Shown one piece after another: positions 43,506 to 56,069 of a stretch of DNA of 64,000 nt (positions are counted from its first letter, which is position 1; each line of letters opens with the position of its first letter). The translations under genes were made by a program, and so were the position numbers. This DNA comes from Saturnia japonica (Eukaryota > Arthropoda > Insecta > Lepidoptera > Saturniidae): positions 7,626,001-7,690,000 of the forward strand of contig CM065322.1 in the NCBI GenBank assembly GCA_033032175.1, given 5' to 3'. Below the pieces are notes generated by a model that was not told the origin of the DNA, searched no databases, and saw only the letters and a program-made list of their open reading frames with translations.

Positions 43506-43869
43506 ATAGAAGTGAGCATCTTCCACAGGTCTGATTGAGTAGAGATTTGATATTTTGTTACATCATTAAAGTTAGTAAAACCTTGAACTGATGCTGCAGC
43601 GTCATCTGGAATATGTAGGATACGTAACTCCTCACCAACTTACAGCAAAAATGTCATATTTAGGCTCATTTGAATGATATCAATGAATATGTTACTTATG
43701 TCGGGGGTTTATTACATTTTCAATTTACCTTTTATCGTGATAAACAAATAAAATTAGCGTACAGAGGTATGTATAAAAGAAAGATTTTTTTTAATTTAGT
43801 CCAGAGGTAAAAAATGACAATAAAAAACAATCAATAGAAAAATATGTATATTTATTATTTATGATTATG

Positions 43870-45180
43870 GTTCCCGCGGCAGATACCCGCGGCTCATAGT
43901 GGAACGCCTGCCAAACTGGCATACACACTTCAAAGTGTTATCACGGAGGGTAGGCAGATCTCTGAGTGCTCGCCCATTCGGCAACGGTGTACATTTCTTG
44001 TCGAAAGATGAGAACGAGTACAGAATTATACAGAACTACCTAACCGAACTCGAAAATTCTAAGAACATTTCCTGGTTCTCCTATTCGCTTCCCACGGAGA
44101 AGAGTTTTAAGATAATTATCAGAGGACTTCCCGTGGACACGGATCCTTTTGAAATAACCAAGTAACTCGAAGATCACGGCTTCGAACCAGAATTAGTGAA
44201 ATGCATACAAGTGAGAGGGAACCACCCGGGATGCGTGTTCTTTGTTTCTCTCAAGCGGAAAGAGGGACTAATGCCTGCCATATACCGTAACGATAACCTT
44301 TTATGCATGCAGGGCATTAGCATAGAGGCTTGGCGCGGGAAGTATGGTCCCACCCTGTGCCACAAATGTCAACAGTTCCGGCACAGTTCGCATCAGTGCC
44401 ACCGCCAACAGACGTGTGTCCGATGCGACGGACCCTTCTTTGCGCGGGATTGTAGCCGTCCGCTCGACCAACCGGCTATATGCGCGAACTGCGGAGGGGC
44501 CTATCCAACAAACTACTCCCAGTGCCCCGCGCTGCGTGAAGGATCTCGTAACAAACGAGCTGGCACTGTCGCACGTACGAGACAAGGAAACGTAAGAAAC
44601 TCCAACAAACTTCATCCCATCCGAACCAATATAGTCGAAGAGACTACAGCTTCCATGCTAATGGCATCGGCCAATGGGCAGAATGGACCCACCCAACGAA
44701 AAAAAAGACGCCGACGTGGTAAAGCCAGAATGAAAGGGTCTTCCCCGAATGAACCGCGACAGGCGGCCTCCGCTATCACGCCAAAATTACCGCAACCTGC
44801 AGACTAGCTAGAACTAGCCAACGAGATCCTTACCGCCGCAAGAGAGGGCGAGAAGGGTCAAAAGGCCAATTTCAAGGGCCTAATGAAGTTAATTCAACTC
44901 CAGCATGGATTCTAGGCTCTCCGAGAGTGGCCCTGAGGAAAACCTACTCTCTTAAGAACAATAAGACCTAGAATCGCGTGAAACATCCTGCGAACAACTC
45001 CGATTCCTAAATGAAGCCCCAAGCACGCCAGCTCGCATGTGTGCTGAAGCTGCAAAAAGGAGAGAGTTCAGAAGGCGCATAGTTTCAGTACATTTGACCT
45101 ACAACCGCGACCCGTCCAAAGTTGTGAATTTTGTCTCAAAATAAAATATCCCGCACGGGACAGGCTTGGAGCTTTTCGTC
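43870..45180 (+). mobile_element. Jockey-like LINE ORF1 (gag-like, zinc knuckles), partial
   Basis: One frame, interrupted by a stop at 44163-44165, runs from about 43887 to 44805. It holds the gag RNA-binding region (LPNWHTHFKVLSRRVGRS, FKIIIRGLPVDTDPFEI, VKCIQVRGNHPGCVFFV), then three zinc knuckles: CHKCQQFRHSSHQC, CVRCDGPFFARDC and CANCGGAYPTNYSQC. A basic KKRRRRGKA tract follows and a Pro/Ala tail ends near 44920. The 5' UTR and the ORF2 that should follow are missing. Base composition is GC-richer than its surroundings, like the ORF2 at 54468. The two may be halves of one family. Confidence 0.85.
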
Positions 45181-45689
45181 TATTAATCGACGGTGCATCA
45201 CTACGGAAACTTTATTATAATCTAAATCATCAGAAAACTATAGTTAAGTAATTTTGAGTACTGATTACTTTATTGATATTTTATTCCTCTGAAGACTTAT
45301 TACATGAAAATTAATATATTAAATGTTCCGTATTGCGGTTTCAAACTTATGAGATCAAGAATTTTAGGAGATTTATGAGACCAGGTGTTATTCGATGGCA
45401 AGTTAGGAAAGCTTCTGGGATCCATACAAATAAAGATTCATATATCGTGATTTTTCTCCGTAACTCTCGACAGAGTCAGATGAAGATGGAGTACCACCTT
45501 GCCGGCCCCCCTAATAAATCTAACGAAGAAACCTGAGATTTTTACTTCTAAATTATTTTATACTAAAAATTTATAGCGCAGCTCATGTGTATTACTGATA
45601 TGAATAAGTTATTTTACGATGCTTTATAGATATATAGTTCATTTTAGACAATATACGAAATTATTAAACGGAAAATAAAAAACCCGACT
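45181..45689. other. Unassigned sequence
   Basis: Nothing recognised. Confidence 0.35.
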
Positions 45690-45920
45690 GCAACAGTGAA
45701 TATTTTTTTTTTTTTTTTTGCATTTTATTTGATTCCCAGACATTGTACTTTTAATATTATTTAGCCTATATCACTCCAACTATTAAGACTAATCTAACGA
45801 CAACTCGTTAGCTAAAATCCATCAAGCCGTTTAGGCTACAGAGTGTGCTAAAGAAATAGACATACATACATGCGCTCGAAGAACTAATACATTCGAATTG
45901 AGAACCTCCTCCTTTTTTTG
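45690..45920 (+). repeat. Dispersed repeat family F, second copy
   Basis: A T-run is followed by ATTATTTAGCCTATATCACT, AAGACTAATCTAACGACA and GCTAAAATCCATCAAGCCGT, as at 28240-28480. Confidence 0.6.
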
Positions 45921-46604
45921 AAGTAGTTAAAAACAAAGAGATGACATCTTGGTTGAAGCAATGTAGTGATGGCATTACTAATGTTTACTTATGTAGAGGG
46001 TGTGTGGAATTGGCCATGAACTTCCAGTCGGTCACTGTGCGGCGGATTATCGCAATAATGCACTGGCCCACTTAACGCCCCTCTGTTGACCCTGTAGTTG
46101 TCAGCCTATAAATACAACCATTGAGTTACGATTTATTTCTTTCAGAGTAGATAATTTGTTGTAACAAATTTAATTAACTAACCATCTTTAAATACTATCG
46201 CTGATTCTCGCTCGAAGCCAAATTTTAAAATTGAAAAAATAAAATTTCTATACAGTCACAATACCGTATACAAAGTATATTATTATATTTATTAAATAAC
46301 TATATACATATTATAATAATATGTGTATATAATATTTCAAAGTAAACCAACCGTAAGGCACTGTGTTCAATGGGAGGTTTACTTGAAAGTAAATATAAGT
46401 TCATATCAGATAAGTTCGTGAAAATGAAGGAAGTGTAATAAGTACATTACAAATGTTATCATAACGTCTACCTAGAAACATTATTACTTGGAAGTCAGTT
46501 CATCTAATAAAGACTTATTATACCTCAAATTACTTATTGGTCCCAATATAATATACGTGGGAGCAAAGTGCCATTAATTATCTAAATAACACAACTTCCG
46601 CCAA
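45921..46604. other. Unassigned sequence
   Basis: Nothing recognised apart from AT-rich microsatellite-like stretches near 46270-46330. Confidence 0.35.
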
Positions 46605-46943
46605 ATGACGGTTGTAGTCGAAACATGTTTGTAACGTGTCGGCACTCGCAGGCAGCCTAAAAACAAAATATGTTTTAAATCTAACTCCACCTACGGCACG
46701 ACGTCCCGCTCAAGTAGGCGCCTCGTCTCGCTGCGCTGTTCGCGCTATATACACAAAGGAGTGGCGCGTGATGAAGTCCGGTGAAGCTGTAAAAGCCGCA
46801 GCGGCTTCAGGGCTCCTAAGGCTAACAGTATAATCAGATCTAAAAAAAAAATGCGTTACCACACAATAAGTCCGATGAAGCTGCAAAAGCCATTAGAGGC
46901 TCCAGGGCCAACAGTATATATAGTCAGTCAGGAAAAAAAAAGC
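46605..46943 (+). mobile_element. LINE 3' tail with the terminal module present twice
   Basis: The segment AAGTCCGGTGAAGCTGTAAA, GCGGCTTCAGGGC, TAAGGCTAACAGTATAATCA ends in an A-run at about 46840-46850. It is followed by a second, diverged version (AAGTCCGATGAAGCTGCAAA .. GCCAACAGTATATATAGTCA) that also ends in an A-run (46936-46943). The same terminal module closes the LINE ends at 20517 and 63472. Confidence 0.7.
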
Positions 46944-47249
46944 GATGCCACACACTTTGATATAGAATGTCGTAGATGCACTGTATGTTCGTATTATTGG
47001 GATCAGTTTGTTATCAAAATACACTTGTCCTAATGGTGGTGCCGTAAGCCGACCTAGTCCAAAGACTGCCCTGGCTCATCCGCCGTCCTAGTTCAAAAGA
47101 CCGCGCTAAAGGCGGTATCTTGCAAACGACATATGTCCATACCTTTGGTGTACCTGCTCCGTAATATATTATTTACCATTTCTTAAAGTGATATAAACGA
47201 ATAAGAAGGTTCATTGCTTGTAGATTATAAATAAGACATATATTTTTAC
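46944..47249. other. Unassigned sequence
   Basis: GC-mixed sequence following the LINE tail. It may be more of the same repeat, but I cannot align it by eye. Confidence 0.3.
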
Positions 47250-47560
47250 TAGCTGTACCCCACGGTTTCAGTCGTGTTAATTTTATCCGACAAACACCGC
47301 GCCGCCAACGCACCCATGTAGTCTATAATAATTGTTCTTCCCGCAAGTACAAATTATTTAAATTTTTTATTAAAATAACTAAACCCTAAACTATGTATGG
47401 GTCCAAATAGAATACTCTAAAGAACAAAATTTAACTTCAAAACTTTTCTTTATGATGAAGTAACTTTTGCTTGTGAGGGTAAATATGCCATGTCTAATAA
47501 TAAATGCTTATAAATCATTTTTTAATTTTCAACAAATCTTTCTCACAAAATACTTTATTG
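47250..47560 (-). repeat. Helitron-like repeat family E
   Basis: It begins CTAGCTGTACCCCACGGTTT and carries CGCCGCCAACGCACCCATGT, TAATTGTTCTTCCCGC and TTCTTTATGATGAAG. It matches 60513-60800 and 27896-28190. Confidence 0.6.
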
Positions 47561-49179
47561 TGGCTATGTATAAGAGGTAGGTATATGCTATCGCTGACTT
47601 TTTTTAGACATACTTAGGACCAATATTATTGTAAAACATTGAATTTTCGTATCATTAACGATTACGCCAGCGCACGCGGTTAAAACATTTCGGGAGGGCC
47701 TCGACTGTCGACTTACATAACAAAAATCAATATTAAAGGCTATCTGAGAGTTTTAGCCTAATCTTAAATATACTATTCCTCGAGAGTCTGGCTATCATAT
47801 AATTTTTCCAATCTGACTGGTAGTTCCAGATATTAGCGTGTTTAAACAAACATATAAATTTAAAAACTTTTCCGCTATATTATATTGTATAGATAACAGG
47901 TGTTGCATGTGCAAGTCTAGTTATAATAATGAATACAATAGAACATGCTGTGCCAGCTGTGTCCATGATAAAATTCAGCAGGATGAAAAGTCAATATCAA
48001 GCACGTCCGGTACTGTCTGATTTTTTAAATACGTACCTACAATGAGAGAGACGTAATAAGAAATAAAAAGTGTGTATCGAAAGCTCTTGTAGAATAAAGT
48101 TAAAATAGTACAAGCGTTTCGTTGAATAATAAGTTTATTATTAAATACTGACATATAAAAAGAAGTATTAAAATGTCATTATGAACAAGCAAAGGATTAA
48201 ATTTTGTTAGTTTATTTGATTGGTGTAGCAAGCGCAGCCAGAAAAGATGTACCTACGAGAATAAAAGATTATATATTATACTAACATTCCGTCCACGACT
48301 TTGCTCGAGTAAACTCTAAGATTTGTACTATTTTATGTTTTTAAACGTTCAGCCCACCACCAGTTCCACCAGTCAGTGTATTACCTCCACCCCACAGAAG
48401 ATAAAAAAGTTGTAAATTTGATGAATGGCTATAAAAATGAAAAATATATATTTATGAAGAATCTATCTTTTTTCATAGGCTTTTTGAGAACCATTCCTAA
48501 GTAGGTAATAATGACTTTGCCAAGTACTAATAGATTTTCTCAGTAATATATAAACACTATTCACGTTCAAAAATCACAATTTAGATCATTTAGTAGGCTG
48601 TACTGTATTCATTCAATAGGTGTGAAGAAAATTTTCCTGTTACATTTTATCCCGTGGATACGTTTTAAGATCGATGTTGCGTTAATAGACATTGACGGAC
48701 AAGCTAAATTGAGCGAAATAAATGTTATTCAATGAATAGAATTAAGGCAAGTACTTTTTTACATCTTTTTTTTCATATTTCATGTCTTTTATAATTTAGA
48801 ATGACAATAGCTTCATGGCCAAGATAGAGCGAAGTTGGTTAGTGCGAACTAAAATAAACAAATAGATATTTTCTTTAAGTATATTCTTATTTAGTTTTCA
48901 TATCATAATGTTATTATTTTTTTATTTCGGTTAGTGCTCGATAGTATTATCCTAATATTTGAAGAGCCCACTGAAGTACTCACCAACTAAAGTAAGATCT
49001 GATGATTTGGATTATTATTATAGACATTGTTTTCTAATTTTAATATTATCATTTAAATTGTTACTAACATTTATTGTTTAATTTCGTTGAAATATTGCGT
49101 TGATAAAGGCCCCCAATAATAGTTTTTCTCATATATCTTCCACGTACAGACAGCGATCAGTAACATTTTTATTATATAA
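47561..49179. other. Unassigned sequence
   Basis: AT-rich. I looked for exons and repeat boxes and found none that I can support. CTAACATTCCGTCCACGACT at 48280 may be another worn Helitron end. Confidence 0.35.
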
Positions 49180-49536
49180 TATGTATTATATTAATACGTG
49201 AAGCAAAAACTTTGTACATCTTTTTAAGCGTATTGCGTGCACGGAAGACTTTGATTTTGCATGGTTAAAGTTTATAAGGAGAGGGAGTGCAGAAAGCTAA
49301 AATTTTTCTATAATATCTGTTACTAATATATTAAATTAAATAAATTAATACTGTAAATCCTAACAAGACCAGTGCCATTGAACTTGGAACCCCCAAAATA
49401 TTGACATTGTCACTCAATGAAAAGTAACAGCAAGTGGTATAATATTCATTGTTTAGGTTCATACTGCAAATGTCAAACAGAAAATAGTTTATGATTAAAA
49501 AGTCTGTTCGAATTTCGATCATTGTGCGACTGCTAG
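49180..49536 (+). mobile_element. Helitron-like repeat family G, copy 2
   Basis: ACGTGAAGCAAAAACTTTGT, GAGTGCAGAAAGCTAAAATT, AAAATATTGACATTGTCACT and GTCAAACAGAAAATAGT match copy 1 at 34595-35012. It ends GACTGCTAG|T. A TA/TG microsatellite follows at 49540-49568. Confidence 0.6.
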
Positions 49537-49679
49537 TATGTATATCTATATATATATATATGTGTGTGAAATATTCACCCGGGTCAATTAGTATATATTT
49601 AAAGTCTGATAAATAAATAACGTCAAACAGACAAATAAAGCTACAGATTTCAATTCATAGGTATATAATTAATACTAGT

Positions 49680-49880
49680 TTGTAAATGTCACCGCTGATG
49701 AGCAAAGGCCGAGAGAAGGCATAGGTTTAAACACCACGCCAGTCTACGACCTAATCGGCAGTTTCAAACACCACGAATTTACTTATAGTTGTTTTTATTT
49801 ATCCGGTACAATTTGGTACCTGTAAGAAAATAATATCTCAAGTCGTTCGGGTTTCCCCACGATGTTTTTCTTTATCAGCC
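49680..49880 (+). repeat. Worn dispersed repeat fragment
   Basis: TCACCGCTGATGAGCAAAGG, GAGAAGGCATAGGTTTAAAC and TTTCCCCACGATGTTTTTCT are phrases of a common lepidopteran repeat (CCGCTG.GC.AAGGCC ... CACGATGTTTTCCTT). This is from memory and unclassified. Confidence 0.4.
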
Positions 49881-50720
49881 TGATGTTGCTGTTAAATTGC
49901 TTATAAGGTATACCAAGAGTACTACTAGGTGCATATAGTAGCAAATGTTTTAAAAATATATTACTATAGTAGGTATGTGAATTTTTTATTTTATAACACC
50001 TATTACTTCTTTAATAATATCTTTAATTCTTCATAACAGAATCAGAAAAAAACATAATTTTAGAGAATGCTGTTCGGAACAGTTAATAATATTTATCCGG
50101 TCCCTTAGACAATTATCGTTTTACTGACTAATATTTATACATTTATTCTTTCATTACCATATTTTGTTTTGGTAAGTTGTAATGTATTAAAATATTTTAG
50201 TTGATTAAATATATCCAAGGGTCTTATTATAGTTAATCATTATCTCAAGAGTATTATTCAAAATTAATTGGTGCATTTTCTAAATGAATTTTAATTGTGT
50301 AACATATTCTGATAATAATAATAATAAACAGCTGTTTAGTTACCATATTACAAGCTTTGCTTAATTTGGAATTAAATGACCGTGTAAGAAATTGTGTCTA
50401 AATAAAAAAAAATTGTTAAATTAAAATTAACTGAATATAGAAATATGTAATACAATAAAAAGATTTAAGCGCCTCATAGCTAGTATTATTAAAAATGTTA
50501 AAATATAAATGCTTTAATTATATTTATTTATTATTGGAAATATTAATACAGAGTATCATAAAGTACGGTAGAGACTCTTTGAAAGAAACAGCAGACTGAA
50601 GGCATCAAATTTTACCTGATGGAAAGTGAAGATGAGGTTGACGATCAAATGAGCTGGCTGTGAAAACTCCTACCTATATTTATTCAGTGGTTTTTTACAA
50701 TTAAGACGTACATAGGTATA
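49881..50720. other. Unassigned sequence
   Basis: AT-rich; nothing recognised. Confidence 0.35.
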
Positions 50721-51231
50721 GACAGTTCAACTCATTAGTGTCCGCGGCCCTATGTGTGCGTAAACCGTGTATAGATACAGTGACTACATGTGCGTGTCAA
50801 GATATACAGTCAAATACACAAGAGAATTCTATTAGCTATTTTACTTATATTATGTGGAAAATATTTTCAATGGAGTTTAGAATGATATGGTGGTAGACGA
50901 AGAATTTTATACCATATTGTTGATTTTTTTTCCTTTTTTGCTGTTACTCATTGCTAAATTATTATTACATCTATTTATTTCAAATTTGAATTTTAACATT
51001 TTGATCATTGTGGTACGACGCATTATCAAGCACAACTACTACTATTCAGGTGAAACATTTTCTCCGTGACGAACATGACTTTTTAATTACCGACTATATC
51101 CGTAGAAGAAAGCGATAAAACCACGTGTTAGTTGGAAGACGACTGGCGCCTCCTATAAACAAATTTAATGTACTCTGTGGTTTACTAGCTCACGCAACAT
51201 AGGACCGTGCGCAAACATGAGCTGAAGTCTC
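50721..51231. mobile_element. Non-autonomous TIR transposon (family M), copy 2
   Basis: The left end TATA|GACAGTTCAACTCATTAG, with GGCCCTATGTGTG, and the right end CATAGGACCGTGCGC, GAGCTGAAGTCTC|TATA, are inverted. The interior blocks GTGCGTGTCAAG, ATTCTATTAGCTATTTTACT, GAAAGCGATAA and GTTGGAAGACGACTGG match copy 1 (17820-18474) in reverse. The left breakpoint of the large duplication (51123) falls inside this element. Confidence 0.8.
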
Positions 51232-53950
51232 TATAGGTACGTGTATTTAATTAATATAAAAATGAATGAAAATATATTTACTAAAGCTGTTGTATAAAAA
51301 TGTTTTGTAATCTATATAATTAATAAAATTGAAGTGTAAGTTTGTAATGTCAAAATAACAGCTTTTTATTAAATGCATATGAAAGTTTATTATACGCAAC
51401 CTTCTTGTAATTCTTCTAATTCTTGTACCCTATCAATTGACCAATGACATAAGTATTCCGTGTACAAATTTTATAAAAATCGGCCAAGCCTTTTTGAGTT
51501 AAATCCAGAAATGCAAACAGACAGACAAACAAATTTTTTTATGGCATATTTATGATCAGTATCGTTCGTATAGTATGTCTATCGCAAAACATTAAATGTA
51601 CAGACAGACCTACAGATTTATTAATATAGATTCAGTAATGTATAGTTGAGATAAAATACAACAAGGAACAATACCTATTACAGAAGTGTCCACTAACCAT
51701 TTCACGAATTGGACGTTGAAATGGCGACGAGTAAATAATTGTAGAGGTCACAAAGCATCCGTGTCGGATGCAGTAACTGCAGAAGTCAAGTACCGCGTGC
51801 TTGTAGGACAGGACATCCGAGACAGTCGCGAGCTCCCGACCTTGTCATACTGTAAAAAGAGGATGTTATTATGCTATTTGTACCAGTTTTCTGCACGTGC
51901 ATATTGCAATAGACTTGGCCTTGTTTTTGACATTTCAAGAGTCATACGCTGCTTGTTTTCGATATTATATTCAAAGTTTATTTAGTTTGATACACATTAA
52001 TGTACATTAGAAGTGTCTTCAAACACAAATAAAATATTTATGAAAGCTCCATAACATGAAATCAGATTTATCAAACAAATCCTGTGAAAAAAGCTCTTAC
52101 TGGTTATAAAAGAAATTGTCAATGTTCCTAACGGAGATAGGATAACAATACTCCAGAGGGCTATCAGGGTAATCCTTCTCTCGGCTGGCGACGTTCCTTC
52201 GATAACACTATCTTTTACCGAGATCATTTGGTTTTAAATATTTCTTATAGATATTAATTTAACCATTGTTACAAAACGTGTATTTTTATTTGTATTATTG
52301 ATAGCACGGAATATGCCCACAGAATCTATATTTCGATATTAATTAATTTACCTAGCTAAAAGTAAATACTATAAAAACTAAAATAAATCAAAAGGAGAAT
52401 AAAATTATATTTTATTTATCCGTCGTTTTGGTTGCCTAGTACTCAGATCCATATGTAACAATAGGTCTTATATCTTTCCCTTGAGTTTTAGGGGCATTTA
52501 TGAATCACATATAACCTGAAACCTGACGCCATTCCATTCGACCCTGCATTTATCTTGGTCTTCACGTTTGCATGTGGCAGAGTTGCGATTGTTAAGATAG
52601 ATTTATTGTATAATTACAATGTATAAATTTATAAATGATTATAAAAGACGAAGTATGAAAGTAGTAGCAGTGACAGAGAGACTGAGAAGATAAATGGAAT
52701 GGCCATGTAACGAAAAGTAATGTAAGTCATATAATTAGAAGAGTGTTAAGTATTAACGTGGACGTCCTAGCCGAAGAATGTATGGATAGATTGTGTGCGG
52801 AATGTTATAACATTTTAATTGTTATGTTTTGTGTATAATTATTATTCTGTGGTCTTATAATTGTACTGAGATTACTGCTGATAGAAGAGAATGAAAAAGG
52901 AAAACATGTCGATCCGCAAGATGAAAATGAAGCTTCTGTTTAAAAAGCAACATCAGGTATTTGGCTCTGTATGTAAATTTATAATAACATTATTACTCAG
53001 GGAAAATACATAAATTTGGTAAAGATGGATAAGAGAAGGATATATTTTATGTGTTGAGAAAACTTTTTTGTGGTCTTACCAAGCGAGCCGTTGATTTTTA
53101 TCTATACAAACTGTGGAGACATCTTAATATAAGTAAATCGCATTTTTCTTTGTCTGTTCTATATAACTTGCGAAAACGATTGAACTTATAAACTTCATTC
53201 CAACAACATCGTTCATGAATTGAGCCTCAGATAATTATTTAAGTACCCTGTTTTAAAATGCCTACAATATTACTTTCGATTTTAAGTTTACTTATTCAGT
53301 TCTAGATCTAAGCCTAACCTACACGGGGCGTTTAGTTTTGGGTGACTTATGAAGACTTGGTCTGTGAGATGAATGATTTTTTTATAATATGTAAGTACGG
53401 AAATGGTAGTTGATGGGAGAGAGTGAAAGAAGAAAACATGTTATGTCGACACTACTTAGCGTTGAACAATAAATAGCAAGTAGAAAAATATATATTTTAT
53501 ATCAATGCCGAAGGTAGTATATTACGTACACCCACACATTGGGGCTTAGACTGTTTAGTTAGCTAACTATTTCTCAAATACGGACCAGATTTTCCATTGC
53601 AATACTGTAATTGAAATTGCGTACATACATGGACACAAAGTTGCAGTATAGCTCCTGTTTGGGTCGAACGCGCGTAATTTGTGCGAGTTCATAGCCAACA
53701 ATTACCATGATAAAAACTCTCACTTTTTGACCAAACAGCTCCAAAATTTAGAATTCTATCGATTTTTAAAAATTTTGATAAATTCATAGGTATGCTATGT
53801 ATATGCGGTTAGGTGCTTTTTATAATTTCTAATTATTAAGAAGATGAATGTTGGCTTCATACACGTATCTATACTATAATATTATAAAGCTGAAGAGTTT
53901 GTTTGTTTGTTTGGTTGAACACGCTAATCTCAGGAAGTACTGGTTAGAAT
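51123..53950. repeat. 2.8-kb direct duplication, copy A
   Basis: It aligns end to end with 56070-58852, offset 4947 bp at the start. I count on the order of two dozen substitutions, a 45-bp segment (about 51665-51708) absent from copy B, and an 8-bp GTTT length change near 53897, so identity is about 99%. It includes the last 109 bp of the TIR element, Helitron-type ends at 51311 and 51632, and the first 83 bp of another Helitron (53868). Two open frames are kept in both copies (51686-51985 + and 51997-52227 -), but neither product is recognised. Confidence 0.9.
51311..51632. repeat. Two Helitron-type 5' ends facing outwards
   Basis: The left end TCTATATAATTAATAAAATT and the right end, read in reverse, TCTATATTAATAAATCTGTA are both Helitron 5' start styles in opposite orientation. 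The same pair occurs in copy B (56257-56577). It may be a two-headed derivative or one Helitron fragment inserted into another. Confidence 0.5.
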
Positions 53951-54440
53951 GGAAAAAGTATTTTAGTATTGGATAGCCCCTACGACCAATAGGAGCGGAG
54001 CATCAATGAATAATGTTGCAAGACGGAGAAAATTTATTCCTTTTGAAAGTTTCCATTGCGTGCGCTGCGTAAATGATTAAAGTTCTCAATATTAATGGTT
54101 GACAGAATTGTTTCTTTTAAAAAGTTTTAAGAAAGTCCGCGATAGCATATGTCTATCTTTTAAGGTTTACGCAATATAACCTTTTTTAGAGTAATAAAAT
54201 TTGTTCTAAAATAATGCATTATTTACGAAGGTGTTTTTATAAACATGGAATTAATCCTTATCGAAATAAATACGTTATTCGTCACAAGTATTTAATTTAG
54301 GACAAAATTGCCCTCTACATCATTTGATTTCAATGAATATCTTAGGAGATATCACAGTTTTAAAATAACTGCAGCAAAATAAAAAACAAGTACCACGCGT
54401 GCATTTTAGCGGAATGATGTGGGAGGCGGGTGGCACCTAT
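53868..54440 (+). mobile_element. Helitron 5' portion, truncated by a LINE
   Basis: TCTATACTATAATATTATAA, AGCTGAAGAGTTTGTTTG, CGCTAATCTCAGGAAGTACT and CCTACGACCAATAGGAGC form the well-known 5' start of lepidopteran Helitrons. It runs into the LINE sequence near 54440 without a CTAG end. Copy B keeps only its first 75 bp (58778-58852). Confidence 0.65.
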
Positions 54441-54467
54441 AAATAGTGTAGTAGGTGCCTACGATAA

Positions 54468-56069
54468 TTGCGGGAGCTGGATAAGCTCCCCGCGACAGAC
54501 TCCCTGTCCCCAGTCACGTCTGAGGAGGTTCTTTCCATAATAAAAAGCCTTAAGCTTAGAAAAGCACCAGGTCCTGACGGGATCAGGAATGAAGTACTTA
54601 TGCTTCTTCCCGATCGCCTCATAGCTCTTTTGGTCTGCATCTTCAATGTAGCCATAGCCCACTGCCATTTTCCAGCCGCCTGGAAAAAGGCCATAGTTAT
54701 AGGTATTCGTAAGCCCGGCAAGAGCGCGTCGCTTCCCGACAGCTACCGCCCGATCAGTCTCCTAAATACGTTAGGGAAAATTTACGAGCGGATCCTTCTG
54801 AACCGTCTCAAGCCAGTAATAGAGGAGAAAGACCTCTATCCGCCTGAGCAATTCGGTTTCCGTGCTAGACATTCTTGCACTCATCAAGTGCACCGCCTCA
54901 CGGAGCACGTTACATCTAATTTTGCGGAATTATATAAACCCCGTCGTACACTTGTTGTCTTTTTCGACGTGGCCAAGGCCTTTGATAAGGTCTGGCACGA
55001 GGGATTGATATACAAGTTGTACCGCTTTGAAGTCCCCGATAGATTAATTAAAATAATTCGCGATTATCTTAAAGATCGCACCTTTCGATATAGAGTGGAA
55101 GGTGCATTGTCCACGCCCCGTCCAATACGCTCAGGCGTTCCCCAAGGTTCGATCCTGGCTCCTAGCCTATTTAACCTGTACGGCAGTGACCTAACTCGAC
55201 TCCCGGAGGTCGAGGTAGGGCTATACGCTGACGATACAGTCATATATGCCTCAAATAGCAATGGATTCCACCTCAGACACAAAGTCCAACGCGCCGTGAC
55301 CACTCTCGGGAAGTGGTTTAACGAATGGCGAATAGCGGTTAATCCCTCAAAGAGCGCCGCGATGCTCTTCGATGCGGATTCGTCACGGTTACCGTGGAGG
55401 CTTAAACCTCTTAAACTCTACGGTAATCCGATTCCATTTGTAAGAGAGACCAAATATCTGGAGGTAACCTTAGATAGTAGGCTCTCTTTCAGACCTCACA
55501 CCCGTAAGGTTAGAAACAGGGCCGCGTGGGTCCTGGGCCGGTTGCATCCTCTGTTGTGTTCGGTGAGAAAAATGTCCACGCGACATAAGCTCACGCTCTA
55601 CAAGATGTGTATTCGACCGATTTTGACATACAGTTGCGCTGCGTTCGCACATATGTCCGATTCGAATTTCAAACGGTTACAATCGATACAGAATAGGTTT
55701 CTCCATCGTCTCACCGGGGCTCCGTGGTATGTTCGAAGCGAAGATCTCCATAGAGATATGGAGCTTCCTTCGATACATGCCTACGTCAAACAGCTCTCCC
55801 GTTCGTATTTCGACACCGCGTCGAATCACGCGAATCCGTTAATAAAAACAGCCGCTACATATGTCCCGGTACCCACGACCATCCGGTACAAACGCCGGCC
55901 GCGTAATATTTTTATTGACCCCGACGATAGCATCGAAAATGCGAATAAATATTACACATCCGTCTCTCCAAACAGAGCGTACCAGCGCCCACCCCGGTAA
56001 CCACCGTTCTCTCCGCAGAGAACGATGCGGTCAATTTCGCTCCCGCAACCCCCCACGTCAAACCATCTT
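54468..56069 (+). mobile_element. Jockey-clade LINE ORF2: long open reverse transcriptase, 5'-truncated
   Basis: An open frame of about 510 codons (54468-56000; its first codon is TTG, so there is no real start) encodes RT plus C-terminal domain. Motifs: RKAPGPDGIRNEVL, SYRPISLL, EQFGFRARHSC, FFDVAKAFDKVWHEG (about residue 164 on), SGVPQGSILAPSLFN, the catalytic YADD (about 252-255), and WFNEWRIAVNPSKS. A thumb/C-terminal part follows (WVLGRLHPLL, LTLYKMCIRPILTYSCAAF) with the Jockey-type ending RRPRNIFIDPDD. The endonuclease is missing. YLEVTLD replaces the usual YLGVTLD. The 3' UTR is cut after about 69 bp, at the duplication junction (56069/56070), without poly-A. Its RT is the best preserved in the window. 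Confidence 0.92.

Noticed and set aside
54459..54721. Minus-strand frames opposite the LINE RT
   Set aside because: Shadows of the RT coding sequence, which carries all RT motifs in order on the plus strand.
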